Positions 31,257 through 41,094 of a stretch of DNA of 64,000 bases are shown here, in pieces. The stretch is taken from positions 1 through 64,000 of the forward strand of contig JAILAN010000080.1 in assembly GCA_024681595.1 (NCBI GenBank), in the 5' to 3' direction. Below the pieces are notes generated by a model that was not told the origin of the DNA, searched no databases, and was given only the letters and a program-made list of their open reading frames with translations. A program made the translations under genes and the position numbers. This DNA comes from Lachnospiraceae bacterium. GTDB taxonomy: Bacteria; Bacillota; Clostridia; Lachnospirales; Lachnospiraceae. How positions within the stretch are numbered: the first letter of the stretch is position 1; each line of letters begins with the position of its first letter.

Positions 31257-31970
31257 ATGGAGAAGTACAGATTAAATAAATATCTTGCTCAATGCGGAGT
31301 CTGCTCCAGAAGAGACGCCGACAGACTGATAGAAGAGGGCGTGGTTACCGTAAACGACAGGACAGCTGTACTTGGGACATCTGTTTCTGATGACGATATT
31401 GTCTGTGTTCACGGTAAAATGATACGTAATGATCTTGACAGGGTTGTTCTGGCGTATTACAAGCCTGTGGGCGTTACATGCACCGAAAAAGACAGATTTG
31501 CCGATAAAAAGATAACGGATATGATAAATTATCCCGTAAGAGTAACCTATGCAGGCAGGCTGGATAAAGAATCAGAGGGACTTATTCTGCTTACTAATGA
31601 CGGGGATCTTATCAATGGGCTTATGCGTGGAAGCCATGGTCATGAGAAGGAATATATCGTTAAAATAAACAAAGAAGTGACCCCGGAATTTGTTCAAAAA
31701 ATGTCTGATGGTATTTATTTGAAGGAACTTGACATAACAACAAAGCCATGCGTTGTTAAAAAAACCGGAAAATATACCTTCAATATTGTTTTGACCGAAG
31801 GAGTCAACAGACAGATCAGGCGCATGTGTAAAACCTTAAACTGTTATGTTACCCACTTAAAAAGGGTCAGGATAGCCAATATTGGACTTGCAAATCTGAA
31901 AATGGGAGAATACCGCGAAATATCCGGAATTGAATTGCAGACGTTATATAATGAAATCCATAACGTTTGA
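31257..31970 (+). CDS. RsuA/RluB/RluF-family pseudouridine synthase
   Basis: S4-like MEKYRLNKYLAQCGVCSRRDADRLIEEG; AGRLDKESEGLILLTNDGDL; EGVNRQIRRMCKTL. Confidence 0.93.
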   Translation: MEKYRLNKYLAQCGVCSRRDADRLIEEGVVTVNDRTAVLGTSVSDDDIVCVHGKMIRNDLDRVVLAYYKPVGVTCTEKDRFADKKITDMINYPVRVTYAGRLDKESEGLILLTNDGDLINGLMRGSHGHEKEYIVKINKEVTPEFVQKMSDGIYLKELDITTKPCVVKKTGKYTFNIVLTEGVNRQIRRMCKTLNCYVTHLKRVRIANIGLANLKMGEYREISGIELQTLYNEIHNV

Positions 31971-32107
31971 TGCTCTAAAATATTATTGTACAATATATTG
32001 TGTTTTGTTTAATTTAAATAAATTGTATGCGCAATTCATGCAATAGTTTGCATTTTAAAAGAGAACAAGTTTTATGGAATATCGTTTTGAAAGGGAATTA
32101 GTCTAAA

Positions 32108-34093
32108 ATGAATGAAAACTTGCAAAATCTGGACTCTAAAAAAGAGCGTATTATAGAGCTTACAAAGGCCTTAAATGACGCATCTTCGGCATATTACGGG
32201 GGACGCGAGGAGATAATATCCAACTTTGAGTGGGATTCAATGTTTGATGAGCTTCTTGCACTAGAAAAAGAAACTTCTTTTTCGTTACCTGATTCTCCGA
32301 CTAAAAATACCGGAAGTGACGAGGGAGGGTCTAACAGGGACGCTCATGAGTTTCCTGCATTATCTCTGGCAAAGACCAAGAAAATTTCGGAACTGCAGGA
32401 TTGGGCAGGCAACAGAGATATATATTTAAGCTATAAACTGGATGGCTTGACTCTTGTTCTTACCTATGATAATGGCTCACTGGTAAGGATACTTACTCGT
32501 GGAAACGGTATTGTCGGCAAGAACATTACTTTTCTTAAGGATTCCATATCCGGCTTTCCTCTTAATATTAATTATAAGGGACACATGGTTGTCAGGGGTG
32601 AGGCGACTATATCCTATACCGATTTTGAATATATCAACGCGCTTTTTGAAGATGAGGATGACAAATTCGCCAATCCCAGAAATCTCGCTTCTGGAACACT
32701 TTCTCTTGATGATCCTGATAAAGTAAGGGAAAGAAGGGTTTGCTTTAACGCCTTTACTCTGGTCCACATTGATGATGATATCAAGGATTGGGGGGAGAGA
32801 ATGGATTTCCTTAAAAAATCCGGTTTTGTTACTGTCGAATATACCCGCTGCAATTCTGAGACTCTCCCGGCGATGATAGAGGAATATACCCGTAAAGTTG
32901 AAAACGGTGTAATGGATATTCCGGTTGACGGGCTCGTTATATGCTATGCTGACAATGATTACGCAATGTCGGGATCTGTGACCGGGCATCATGCCACTCG
33001 CGCGGGGTTGGCCTTCAAATGGGCTGATGTCTCTGCTTTTTCCAAACTCAGGTATATTGAGTGGTCCTGTGCGGCATCGACAATTTCTCCTGTAGCCGTG
33101 TTTGAGAGTGTAGAACTTGAGGGTACGAATGTATCAAGGGCTTCACTTTGCAATATTTCCGAGATGGAGCGTCTGGGAATAGGGGATGAATGTACTGTTG
33201 AGGTTATAAAAGCTAACAAGATTATCCCCAAGTGCATTTCGGTCAGGGACTCGAGCGGACACTTTACCGTTCCCGATACATGCCCGGTATGCGGCAGTCC
33301 AACCAGGATTGTCGTTTCTCCCAGATCAGGTACCAAGACACTTCAGTGCATAAATCCGGATTGCAGTGCCAAGCAGGGCAAGAAATTTACCAGATTTGTA
33401 TCAAAATCCGGAATGGACATAGATGGACTGTCTGTTCAAACTATGTTAAAATTCATGAATATGGGCTTTATCAGGGAGTTTGATGATATTTATGACCTGA
33501 AAGCCCATTCCGATCGAATAAGGGAGCTGGATGGCTTTGGCGATAAATCCGTAGATAACATGCTTGGATCTATCGAAAAGAGCAGACAGGTCAAGGCTGT
33601 CAATTTTATTTATGCGCTGTGCATACCGATGATCGGATCAGATGCCGGTAAAAAGCTGGTAGGAAGCCTTGGGTTTGACGGCTTTATAGAAAGGCTTGAA
33701 ACCGGGACGGGCTTTGATGATATTGATGGAATCGGACCGGAGAGATCTACACAGATAACCACATGGTATCATGATGATCGAAACAGGGATATGCTGCGAA
33801 GACTCCTTGACAAAGTGGAGATACTTGAAGGAAACCCCGTTGATAATGCCGGAGGATCATTGAACGGACTGACGTTTGTGATAACCGGAGATGTACATAC
33901 ATTCAGAAACAGGGATGAGTTCAAGGCTTATGTTGAGAGCCGGGGTGGCAAGGTTGCAGGCTCGGTATCCGGCAAAACAACATTCCTGGTCAACAACGAT
34001 GTTGATTCAATGTCTTCAAAGAATAAAAAAGCGAAGGAACTTGGCGTTCCTATCATATCGGAGGATGAGTTCATAGATCGTTTCGGGAAATGA
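32108..34093 (+). CDS. NAD-dependent DNA ligase (divergent LigA)
   Basis: SYKLDGLTLVLTYDNG nucleotidyltransferase motif, FANPRNLASGTL, CPVCGSPTRI..CINPDCSAK zinc finger, C-terminal BRCT LTFVITGDVHTFRNRDEFKAYVESRGGKVAGSVSGKTTFLV. Confidence 0.92.
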   Translation: MNENLQNLDSKKERIIELTKALNDASSAYYGGREEIISNFEWDSMFDELLALEKETSFSLPDSPTKNTGSDEGGSNRDAHEFPALSLAKTKKISELQDWAGNRDIYLSYKLDGLTLVLTYDNGSLVRILTRGNGIVGKNITFLKDSISGFPLNINYKGHMVVRGEATISYTDFEYINALFEDEDDKFANPRNLASGTLSLDDPDKVRERRVCFNAFTLVHIDDDIKDWGERMDFLKKSGFVTVEYTRCNSETLPAMIEEYTRKVENGVMDIPVDGLVICYADNDYAMSGSVTGHHATRAGLAFKWADVSAFSKLRYIEWSCAASTISPVAVFESVELEGTNVSRASLCNISEMERLGIGDECTVEVIKANKIIPKCISVRDSSGHFTVPDTCPVCGSPTRIVVSPRSGTKTLQCINPDCSAKQGKKFTRFVSKSGMDIDGLSVQTMLKFMNMGFIREFDDIYDLKAHSDRIRELDGFGDKSVDNMLGSIEKSRQVKAVNFIYALCIPMIGSDAGKKLVGSLGFDGFIERLETGTGFDDIDGIGPERSTQITTWYHDDRNRDMLRRLLDKVEILEGNPVDNAGGSLNGLTFVITGDVHTFRNRDEFKAYVESRGGKVAGSVSGKTTFLVNNDVDSMSSKNKKAKELGVPIISEDEFIDRFGK

Positions 34094-34150
34094 TTTCCAT
34101 ATATTATGATCTACCCGGACCATCCCTGAGTAATACAGAGGAATTGTTAC

Positions 34151-35074
34151 ATGCCTATTAAGATCAAAGATTCGCTGCCTGCGCAGGCAATACTTGAAAA
34201 TGAGAATATATTCGTCATGACCGAATTTCGGGCCATGCATCAGGATATCAGACCGCTTAATGTCCTGATACTTAATCTTATGCCGAATAAAGAGGTAACG
34301 GAGACGCAGCTGCTACGAAAGCTTTCCAACTCTCCGTTACAGGTCAATGTTGAACTGCTTCAGACAGCCAGTTATGTTCCGACTCATGTTGATACCAATC
34401 ACCTGGAATCGTTTTATACGACATTTGATCAGGTAAAGGACAGGAAATTTGACGGAATGATCATAACCGGAGCTCCTCTGGCATACGTTGAGTATGAGGA
34501 TGTTGCTTATTGGCCGGAATTATGCGAGATCATGGACTGGGCAAAAAAACATGTCCACAGCACATTTTATCTTTGCTGGGGAGCTTTTGCGGGGCTTTAT
34601 CATTATTTCGGGATCCATCATAAATACTATGAAGAGAAATTATCCGGCATTTACGGACACAGAGCTTTGAAGCCGACTTCTCCGCTTTTCAGAGGATTTG
34701 ATGATATATTCTATGCACCTCATTCCAGGGAGATATATGTTGAGCGAAGCGAAGTCGAAGCTGTATCTGACCTGGAGATAATGGCTGATTCCGACGAAGC
34801 CGGAGTTACCATTATAAAGACAGTGGACTCACGGATGGTTTTCGTTCTTTGCCACCTGGAATACGATGCAAATACGTTATCGGATGAATACTACAGAGAT
34901 CTGGACAAAGGGCTTGATCCTAAGATACCTCAGAATTATTTTCCGGATGATGATCCGAAGAAAAAACCGATAGTCAACTGGCGTTCCACAGGACAGCTGT
35001 TCTATACCAACTGGCTGAACTACTACGTATATCAGTCTACGCCATATGATGTTGAAGCGATCGGGGATAAATGA
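34151..35074 (+). CDS. metA: Homoserine O-acyltransferase (MetA family)
   Basis: MPIKIKDSLPAQAILENENIFVM, LNLMPNKEVTETQLLRKLSN, STFYLCWGAFAGLYHYFGI. Confidence 0.97.
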   Translation: MPIKIKDSLPAQAILENENIFVMTEFRAMHQDIRPLNVLILNLMPNKEVTETQLLRKLSNSPLQVNVELLQTASYVPTHVDTNHLESFYTTFDQVKDRKFDGMIITGAPLAYVEYEDVAYWPELCEIMDWAKKHVHSTFYLCWGAFAGLYHYFGIHHKYYEEKLSGIYGHRALKPTSPLFRGFDDIFYAPHSREIYVERSEVEAVSDLEIMADSDEAGVTIIKTVDSRMVFVLCHLEYDANTLSDEYYRDLDKGLDPKIPQNYFPDDDPKKKPIVNWRSTGQLFYTNWLNYYVYQSTPYDVEAIGDK

Positions 35075-35162
35075 GCCTGACATTATCGTATGATCGTAGT
35101 AGAGGAATGATCGGAATTGCACAGACGAAATGTCTGTTGTGAATATAGAAAGGAGACAAATG

Positions 35163-36530
35163 ATGTCTAAAGAGATCCCTTACAAAATCTATCTTGAGGA
35201 ACAGGAAATGCCCAAGGCCTGGTACAATGTGCGGGCAGATATGAAGACCAAACCGGCACCGCTGCTTAATCCGGGTACCAAAGAGCCCATGACAGCTGCA
35301 GAACTGTCAGGAGTATTCTGCGATGAACTCGTAAAGCAGGAATTGGATAATGACACAGCATTTTTTGAGATCCCCGAGGAAATCAGAAGTTTTTATAAGA
35401 TGTACAGACCTTCTCCGTTGGTTCGTGCATACTGCCTCGAAAAGAAACTTGATACACCAGCACATATCTATTATAAATTCGAAGGGAATAATACGAGCGG
35501 AAGCCATAAGTTAAACTCAGCGATCGCTCAGGCATATTATGCCAAGAAGCAGGGTCTTAAGGGTGTTACCACCGAGACCGGAGCAGGCCAGTGGGGTACA
35601 GCGCTTTCAATGGCATGCTCATACTTTGAACTTGACTGTAAGGTATTTATGGTCAAAGTCTCATATGAACAGAAACCCTTCAGAAGAGAGGTAATGAGAA
35701 CTTATGGGGCATCGGTAACTCCGTCCCCTTCAGAGACTACTAACGTGGGCAGAAAGATCCTGGCTGAACATCCCGGAACAACAGGAAGCTTAGGATGCGC
35801 TATTTCCGAAGCTGTTGAGGTTGCTGTTGGATCGGAAGGATACAGATATGTTCTTGGAAGTGTCCTTAATCAGGTTCTTCTTCATCAGTCCGTGATAGGG
35901 CTTGAGACCAAGGCTGCGCTTGATAAATATGGCATCAAAGCTGATATGATCATCGGATGCGCGGGAGGCGGTTCTAACCTTGGCGGCCTTATTGCTCCGT
36001 TCATGGGTGAAAAGTTAAGAGGAGAAGCCGATTATAGGATCATAGCCGTGGAACCGGCTTCATGTCCGAGCTTTACCAGAGGCAAATATGCATATGACTT
36101 CTGCGATACCGGTATGGTATGTCCTCTGGCTAAGATGTATACGCTCGGAAGCGATTTCATTCCTGCTCCTAACCATGCGGGCGGTCTTCGATATCATGGA
36201 ATGAGCTCAACACTTTCCGAGCTTTATGATGAAGGCCTTATGGAAGCCGTAAGTGTTGTGCAGACAGATGTATTCAAGGCGGCTGAAGAGTTTGCGAGAG
36301 TAGAGGGAATCCTCCCGGCTCCCGAGAGCTCACATGCCATCAAGGTTGCGATAGACGAAGCACTTAAATGCAAGGAGACAGGCGAAGCAAAGAATATAGT
36401 ATTCGGTCTTACCGGAACGGGATATTTTGATCTGGTAGCATACCAGAAGTTCCATGACGGGCAGATGGATGATTATATCCCGACTGATGAAGAGCTTAAA
36501 AAGTCATGGGCGAAGCTTCCTGTAGTTTAG
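35163..36530 (+). CDS. TrpB-like (TrpB2) pyridoxal-phosphate-dependent enzyme
   Basis: EGNNTSGSHKLNSAIAQAYYAK PLP lysine region; TTETGAGQWGTALS; IGCAGGGSNLGG. Confidence 0.92.
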   Translation: MSKEIPYKIYLEEQEMPKAWYNVRADMKTKPAPLLNPGTKEPMTAAELSGVFCDELVKQELDNDTAFFEIPEEIRSFYKMYRPSPLVRAYCLEKKLDTPAHIYYKFEGNNTSGSHKLNSAIAQAYYAKKQGLKGVTTETGAGQWGTALSMACSYFELDCKVFMVKVSYEQKPFRREVMRTYGASVTPSPSETTNVGRKILAEHPGTTGSLGCAISEAVEVAVGSEGYRYVLGSVLNQVLLHQSVIGLETKAALDKYGIKADMIIGCAGGGSNLGGLIAPFMGEKLRGEADYRIIAVEPASCPSFTRGKYAYDFCDTGMVCPLAKMYTLGSDFIPAPNHAGGLRYHGMSSTLSELYDEGLMEAVSVVQTDVFKAAEEFARVEGILPAPESSHAIKVAIDEALKCKETGEAKNIVFGLTGTGYFDLVAYQKFHDGQMDDYIPTDEELKKSWAKLPVV

Positions 36531-36569
36531 ATAAAATGATGCGGCAGTGCTGACTGCCCAAAAAATAAA

Positions 36570-36624
36570 TCCCCTGCTCTGTATGTATCCGATGATCGGA
36601 CACTGTACGGAACAGGGGGTTTTG
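36570..36624. terminator. Possible bidirectional terminator between trpB-like and lysR-like genes
   Basis: CCCCTG...CAGGGG with internal TCCGATGATCGGA between convergent genes. Confidence 0.45.
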
Positions 36625-36629
36625 TTTAA

Positions 36630-37508
36630 TCACAGAACGATGCTTTTTACGTGATCTATAAATGCCTCTTCGATTGATGGCAGAGGGTGCCCCTTTCTCC
36701 ATACGAACAGGTATTCAATGCTGCGGTCCGTACCGGTAAATTCCTTTAAGATCAAAGAAGCGTTCGGAATGTTATCGGTCTTGGGGAAAATACTTATTCC
36801 AACACCCTTAAGTGCCAAAGCAGCTGCATCAACGTATGAATCCATTTCACAGATGATATGTGGTTCAGCTTTGTACGATCTGAACCATTTGTATATCATA
36901 TCTATCATGGCCTTTCGGCTTGGAACGATCAGAGGTTCATTCAGGATATCCGGTATGTCTATGTAACTTCCTTCTTTGCCGGCGAGGGGATGATCGGCAC
37001 TCATTAATGCTGTCATATTGTCCCTGCCAACACTGAAACTGTTTAGCAGAGCCTGATTGCATGGTGCGGTTATCACGGCCAAAGATATTATCCCGCTGCG
37101 AAGTTTTTCGATCAGGTCATCGCTGTTGCCATCAAGGATCCTGAACCTTACACCCGGATATTTTGTTATAAATTCGGCAAACCATCCGGCAGCTATATCC
37201 GAGGCCATACCTTCGGCGAGTCCTATCGATATGGTTCCGCCCATTCCTTTACTCATGGACAGTATTTCGGATTTGGCTTTATCGGAAAGAGAGATGATCT
37301 CTTTGGCGCGCCTGTATAGCAGCTGGCCTGATTCTGTCAGCTGAAGAGACCGTTTTCCTCTTATAAAAAGAGTAGTGTTCAACTCATATTCAAGCCCTTT
37401 GATCTGGTTGCTCAAGGGAGGCTGACTCATATTAAGGCGCTTTGAAGCCTTCGAAATATTCAGCTCTTCAGCGACTGCAACGAAGTATTCGAGGGTTTTG
37501 AGATTCAT
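36630..37508 (-). CDS. LysR family transcriptional regulator
   Basis: MNLKTLEYFVAVAEELNISKASKRLNMSQPPLSNQIKGLEYELNTTLFIRGKRSLQLTESGQLL. Confidence 0.95.
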   Translation of the reverse strand: MNLKTLEYFVAVAEELNISKASKRLNMSQPPLSNQIKGLEYELNTTLFIRGKRSLQLTESGQLLYRRAKEIISLSDKAKSEILSMSKGMGGTISIGLAEGMASDIAAGWFAEFITKYPGVRFRILDGNSDDLIEKLRSGIISLAVITAPCNQALLNSFSVGRDNMTALMSADHPLAGKEGSYIDIPDILNEPLIVPSRKAMIDMIYKWFRSYKAEPHIICEMDSYVDAAALALKGVGISIFPKTDNIPNASLILKEFTGTDRSIEYLFVWRKGHPLPSIEEAFIDHVKSIVL

Positions 37509-37630
37509 TTGATTTCTCCATATTTTTTTTGTATAGTAACAACTATATTATATGTATTTTATTATTGTGTAACAAGAGTTTATACTCATTTTGTCGGAAG
37601 CATTTTCCAGTTTCAGAAAAGAGGTGCATG

Positions 37631-38347
37631 ATGGAAAAACTTGAACTTATGTATGAAGGCAAGGCAAAGAAGGTTTTTAAAACGGATGATCCTGAAGTCC
37701 TTATTGTTGATTACAAGGACGATGCGACAGCATTTAACGGCCTGAAAAAAGGCAGCATCAAAGGTAAGGGCGTTATCAACAATCAGATGAGCAATATCAT
37801 GATGCAGGGACTCGAGAAAAAGGGTATTCCTACGCACTATATCAAAGAACTCAGTGAGAGGGAGACAGCTGTCAAAAAGGTTAAGATCCTTCCTCTGGAG
37901 GTTATCATTCGTAATATATCTGCCGGATCTTTTTCAAAGAGATACGGAGTTGAAGAAGGCATAGTTTTTGATGCCCCTACTATAGAGTTTTCATATAAGA
38001 ACGATGATCTGGGCGATCCGCTTCTTAATGACGACCATGCGATAGCACTGAAATTATGTACCAGACAGGAAATCGAGACAGTTAAGAAGTATGCTTTTGC
38101 TGTTAATGATTTTTTGAAGGAAGTATGGTCAAAATGTGGCGTGACATTGGTGGACTTCAAGATCGAATTCGGTAAGACATCAGACGGAACCATCGTTCTT
38201 GCTGACGAGATCAGTCCTGATACATGCAGACTGTGGGACAGTGAAACCGGCAAAAAGCTTGATAAGGACAGATTCAGAAGAGATCTTGGTAACACTGAGG
38301 AAGCTTATATTGAGGTTATGGGCAGACTCGTAGACAGTTTAAAATAG
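37631..38347 (+). CDS. purC: Phosphoribosylaminoimidazole-succinocarboxamide synthase
   Basis: LMYEGKAKKVFKTDDPEVLIVDYKDDATAFNG; LADEISPDTCRLWD. Confidence 0.97.
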   Translation: MEKLELMYEGKAKKVFKTDDPEVLIVDYKDDATAFNGLKKGSIKGKGVINNQMSNIMMQGLEKKGIPTHYIKELSERETAVKKVKILPLEVIIRNISAGSFSKRYGVEEGIVFDAPTIEFSYKNDDLGDPLLNDDHAIALKLCTRQEIETVKKYAFAVNDFLKEVWSKCGVTLVDFKIEFGKTSDGTIVLADEISPDTCRLWDSETGKKLDKDRFRRDLGNTEEAYIEVMGRLVDSLK

Positions 38348-38370
38348 TTGTCGTATAAAGGAGAATTTTC

Positions 38371-39645
38371 ATGTCTAACTGTGCAGTGGTAGGAATCAAC
38401 TGGGGAGATGAAGGCAAGGGCCGCATGGTCGACCTTCTTACAGAGAATTATGACATTGTTGTCAGATATCAGGGCGGAGGAAATGCAGGCCATACGGTCA
38501 TAAACGAAAAAGGGAAATTTGCACTTCACCTGTTACCCTCAGGAATACTGCGCGATGGAGTTGTCAATGTACTCGGTAACGGAGTAGCACTTGATCCGCA
38601 GAATCTGCTTGAAGAGATCAGGCAGGTTGAGGAAAAAGGAATAAAGATAACTCCGGACAACTTAAAGATCAGTGACAGGGCTTCACTTCTCATGCCGTGG
38701 CACAGGGATCTGGATGAGCTTGAAGAGAGACGTCTGGCGGATAAAAAATTCGGCTCCACCAAGCAGGGTATCGCACCGTTTTATTCCGATAAGTATCAGA
38801 AAAAAACCGTTCTTGCAGGAGAGATCAATTATCCTGAAGAGATGAAACAGCATTTGCTGGATCTGGCTGAATGGAAAAATCTGACTCTGACCAGGGTATA
38901 CGAATCAAAAGAGTATACCGAAGCCATGCTTGATGAGTGGGTAAACCAATATTGTGCGAAGATCAGACCCTTTATATGTGATACAGGCAAGTTCCTAAAA
39001 AAAGCCCAAATGAGCGGTAAGAGCATAATGTTTGAGGCTCAGTTGGGATCTTTGCGTGACCTTGATTACGGTATTCATCCTTTTACAACGTCCTCAAATA
39101 CATCTGCGGCATATGCCCCCATCGGTTCGGGCTTTCCCGGCGCTAAGATAAATGATGTTATCGGAGTTGTTAAGGCATATTCCACATGTGTGGGAGAGGG
39201 ACCCTTCGTATCGGAAATGTTTGGAGAAGAAGCAGACAGACTCCGTGAGGAGGGTGGCGAGTATGGAGCTAAAACAGGAAGACCCCGCAGAGTCGGAGCA
39301 CTTGATATAGTAGCTACGAAATACGGAGTTGAGGTTCAGGCAGCTACGGCTATAGCTCTTACAAAACTCGATGTCCTGAGTTATATGGAAAAGATCCCGG
39401 TATGCTCGCATTATATTACTAACGGTGTTAAAACAGAAGATTTTCCGTTCCCTACCGCTTTGAAGGATTCTGTTCCCGTGATAGAATATTTTGAAGGATG
39501 GAAATGTGATATTTCCAAAGTAACAAAATGGGAGGATCTTCCGAAACAGGCCAGGGATTATGTGGAATACATAGAGAAAGCCATTGATTGCCCTATCAAA
39601 TATGTTTCGGTAGGACCTGAGCGAGAGAGTATCATAATAAGATAG
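38371..39645 (+). CDS. purA: Adenylosuccinate synthetase
   Basis: VGINWGDEGKGRMVDLLTENYDIVVRYQGGGNAGHTV; GIAPFYSDK. Confidence 0.97.
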   Translation: MSNCAVVGINWGDEGKGRMVDLLTENYDIVVRYQGGGNAGHTVINEKGKFALHLLPSGILRDGVVNVLGNGVALDPQNLLEEIRQVEEKGIKITPDNLKISDRASLLMPWHRDLDELEERRLADKKFGSTKQGIAPFYSDKYQKKTVLAGEINYPEEMKQHLLDLAEWKNLTLTRVYESKEYTEAMLDEWVNQYCAKIRPFICDTGKFLKKAQMSGKSIMFEAQLGSLRDLDYGIHPFTTSSNTSAAYAPIGSGFPGAKINDVIGVVKAYSTCVGEGPFVSEMFGEEADRLREEGGEYGAKTGRPRRVGALDIVATKYGVEVQAATAIALTKLDVLSYMEKIPVCSHYITNGVKTEDFPFPTALKDSVPVIEYFEGWKCDISKVTKWEDLPKQARDYVEYIEKAIDCPIKYVSVGPERESIIIR

Positions 39646-39664
39646 AAAACGAACGGAGAGCGAT

Positions 39665-41080
39665 ATGACTGAAAAGTACGAATCACCCTTGTCAACCAGA
39701 TACGCATCGGAGTATATGCTGAAGCTTTTTTCATCCGATACCAGATACACTACATGGAGAAAACTGTGGGTATCGCTTGCTAAGGCGGAAAAAGAACTGG
39801 GCCTTAATATAACCGACGAGCAGATTAAAGAGATGTCGGAACATCTTACGGATATTGATTACGAATGTGTTCGTGTCCGTGAAAAGGAAGTGCGCCATGA
39901 TGTAATGGCACATGTATATGCTTATGGCAAGGTTGCTCCCAAGGCGGCAGGAATAATTCACCTTGGAGCTACGAGCTGCTATGTTACTGATAATGCTGAC
40001 CTGGTGATCTACAGAGACGCGCTTTTGTATGTAAAAAAGGAACTGTCCAAAGTCATAGCGTTATTAAGTGACTTTGCTCTGAAATATAAGGATGTTCCAA
40101 CGCTTGGATATACACATTTTCAGCCGGCTCAGCTGGTTACCGTGGGTAAGAGGGCTTCTTTGTGGCTGCAGGATTTTGCAACCGATATGGAAGAGATAGA
40201 TTTTGCTATAGAGAACATCAAATTCCTCGGATGCCGAGGAACAACCGGTACTGAGGCCAGCTTTATGGATCTTTATGAAGGTGATGAAGCTAAAATCGAC
40301 AAAATGAACGAGATGATAGCGTCCGACTTTGGATTTAAAGAATGTTTTGATGTATCGGGACAGACTTATCCCCGCAAGCTCGACAGCAGGATACTGAATG
40401 CCCTGTCATCTGTCGCTCAAAGTGCATACAGAATGGCAAATGATATCAGGCTGCTGCAACATGACAAGCAGATAGAAGAGCCTTTTGAGGAGGATCAGAT
40501 CGGTTCTTCCGCCATGGCATATAAGAGAAATCCCATGAGAAGTGAGAGGATATGTTCTCTTGCCCGGTATATAATGACCGATGCGATGAATGCCCCTCTT
40601 ACGGCATCTGTACAATGGTTTGAAAGAACACTTGATGATTCTGCCAACCGAAGGATATCGATGCCCGAAGGATTTCTGGCTACGGATGCCATACTCAGAC
40701 TGGCTCAGAATGTTGTAAACGGTCTTCGCGTCAATGAAAAAGTCATCGAGAAAAATGTCATGGAATACCTGCCTTTTATAGCTACAGAGAATATCATGAT
40801 GGAAGCTGTAAAAAAAGGTGCAAACCGTCAAAATGCGCATGAGATAATCAGACAGTGCTCGATGCGGGCAGTAGACAGGATGAAAAAGGGTCTGGAATGG
40901 GATCTCCTTAGTGATCTTGCAGCTCAGGAAGAGATGAAGCTCTCTACCGATGAGATAAAGGATATACTAGATCCTAAACTATATACGGGCAGATGTGCAA
41001 GCCAGGTTGAGGCTCTTGTTGCAAAATTAAAGCCACTCACCGCCTTTGCAGACAATGATGTGGCTTCTATAGATCTGTAA
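39665..41080 (+). CDS. purB: Adenylosuccinate lyase
   Basis: LGATSCYVTDNADL, GYTHFQPAQLVTVGKR, GSSAMAYKRNPMRSERICSLAR. Confidence 0.97.
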   Translation: MTEKYESPLSTRYASEYMLKLFSSDTRYTTWRKLWVSLAKAEKELGLNITDEQIKEMSEHLTDIDYECVRVREKEVRHDVMAHVYAYGKVAPKAAGIIHLGATSCYVTDNADLVIYRDALLYVKKELSKVIALLSDFALKYKDVPTLGYTHFQPAQLVTVGKRASLWLQDFATDMEEIDFAIENIKFLGCRGTTGTEASFMDLYEGDEAKIDKMNEMIASDFGFKECFDVSGQTYPRKLDSRILNALSSVAQSAYRMANDIRLLQHDKQIEEPFEEDQIGSSAMAYKRNPMRSERICSLARYIMTDAMNAPLTASVQWFERTLDDSANRRISMPEGFLATDAILRLAQNVVNGLRVNEKVIEKNVMEYLPFIATENIMMEAVKKGANRQNAHEIIRQCSMRAVDRMKKGLEWDLLSDLAAQEEMKLSTDEIKDILDPKLYTGRCASQVEALVAKLKPLTAFADNDVASIDL

Positions 41081-41094
41081 ACCGGGTACCTTGA

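Noticed and set aside
34094-34150. SAM riboswitch upstream of metA
   Set aside because: Only 57 bp between ligA-like and metA, too short for an S-box leader.
37509-37630. Purine riboswitch upstream of purC
   Set aside because: No recognisable purine-aptamer core; the short AT-rich leader did not support it by eye.
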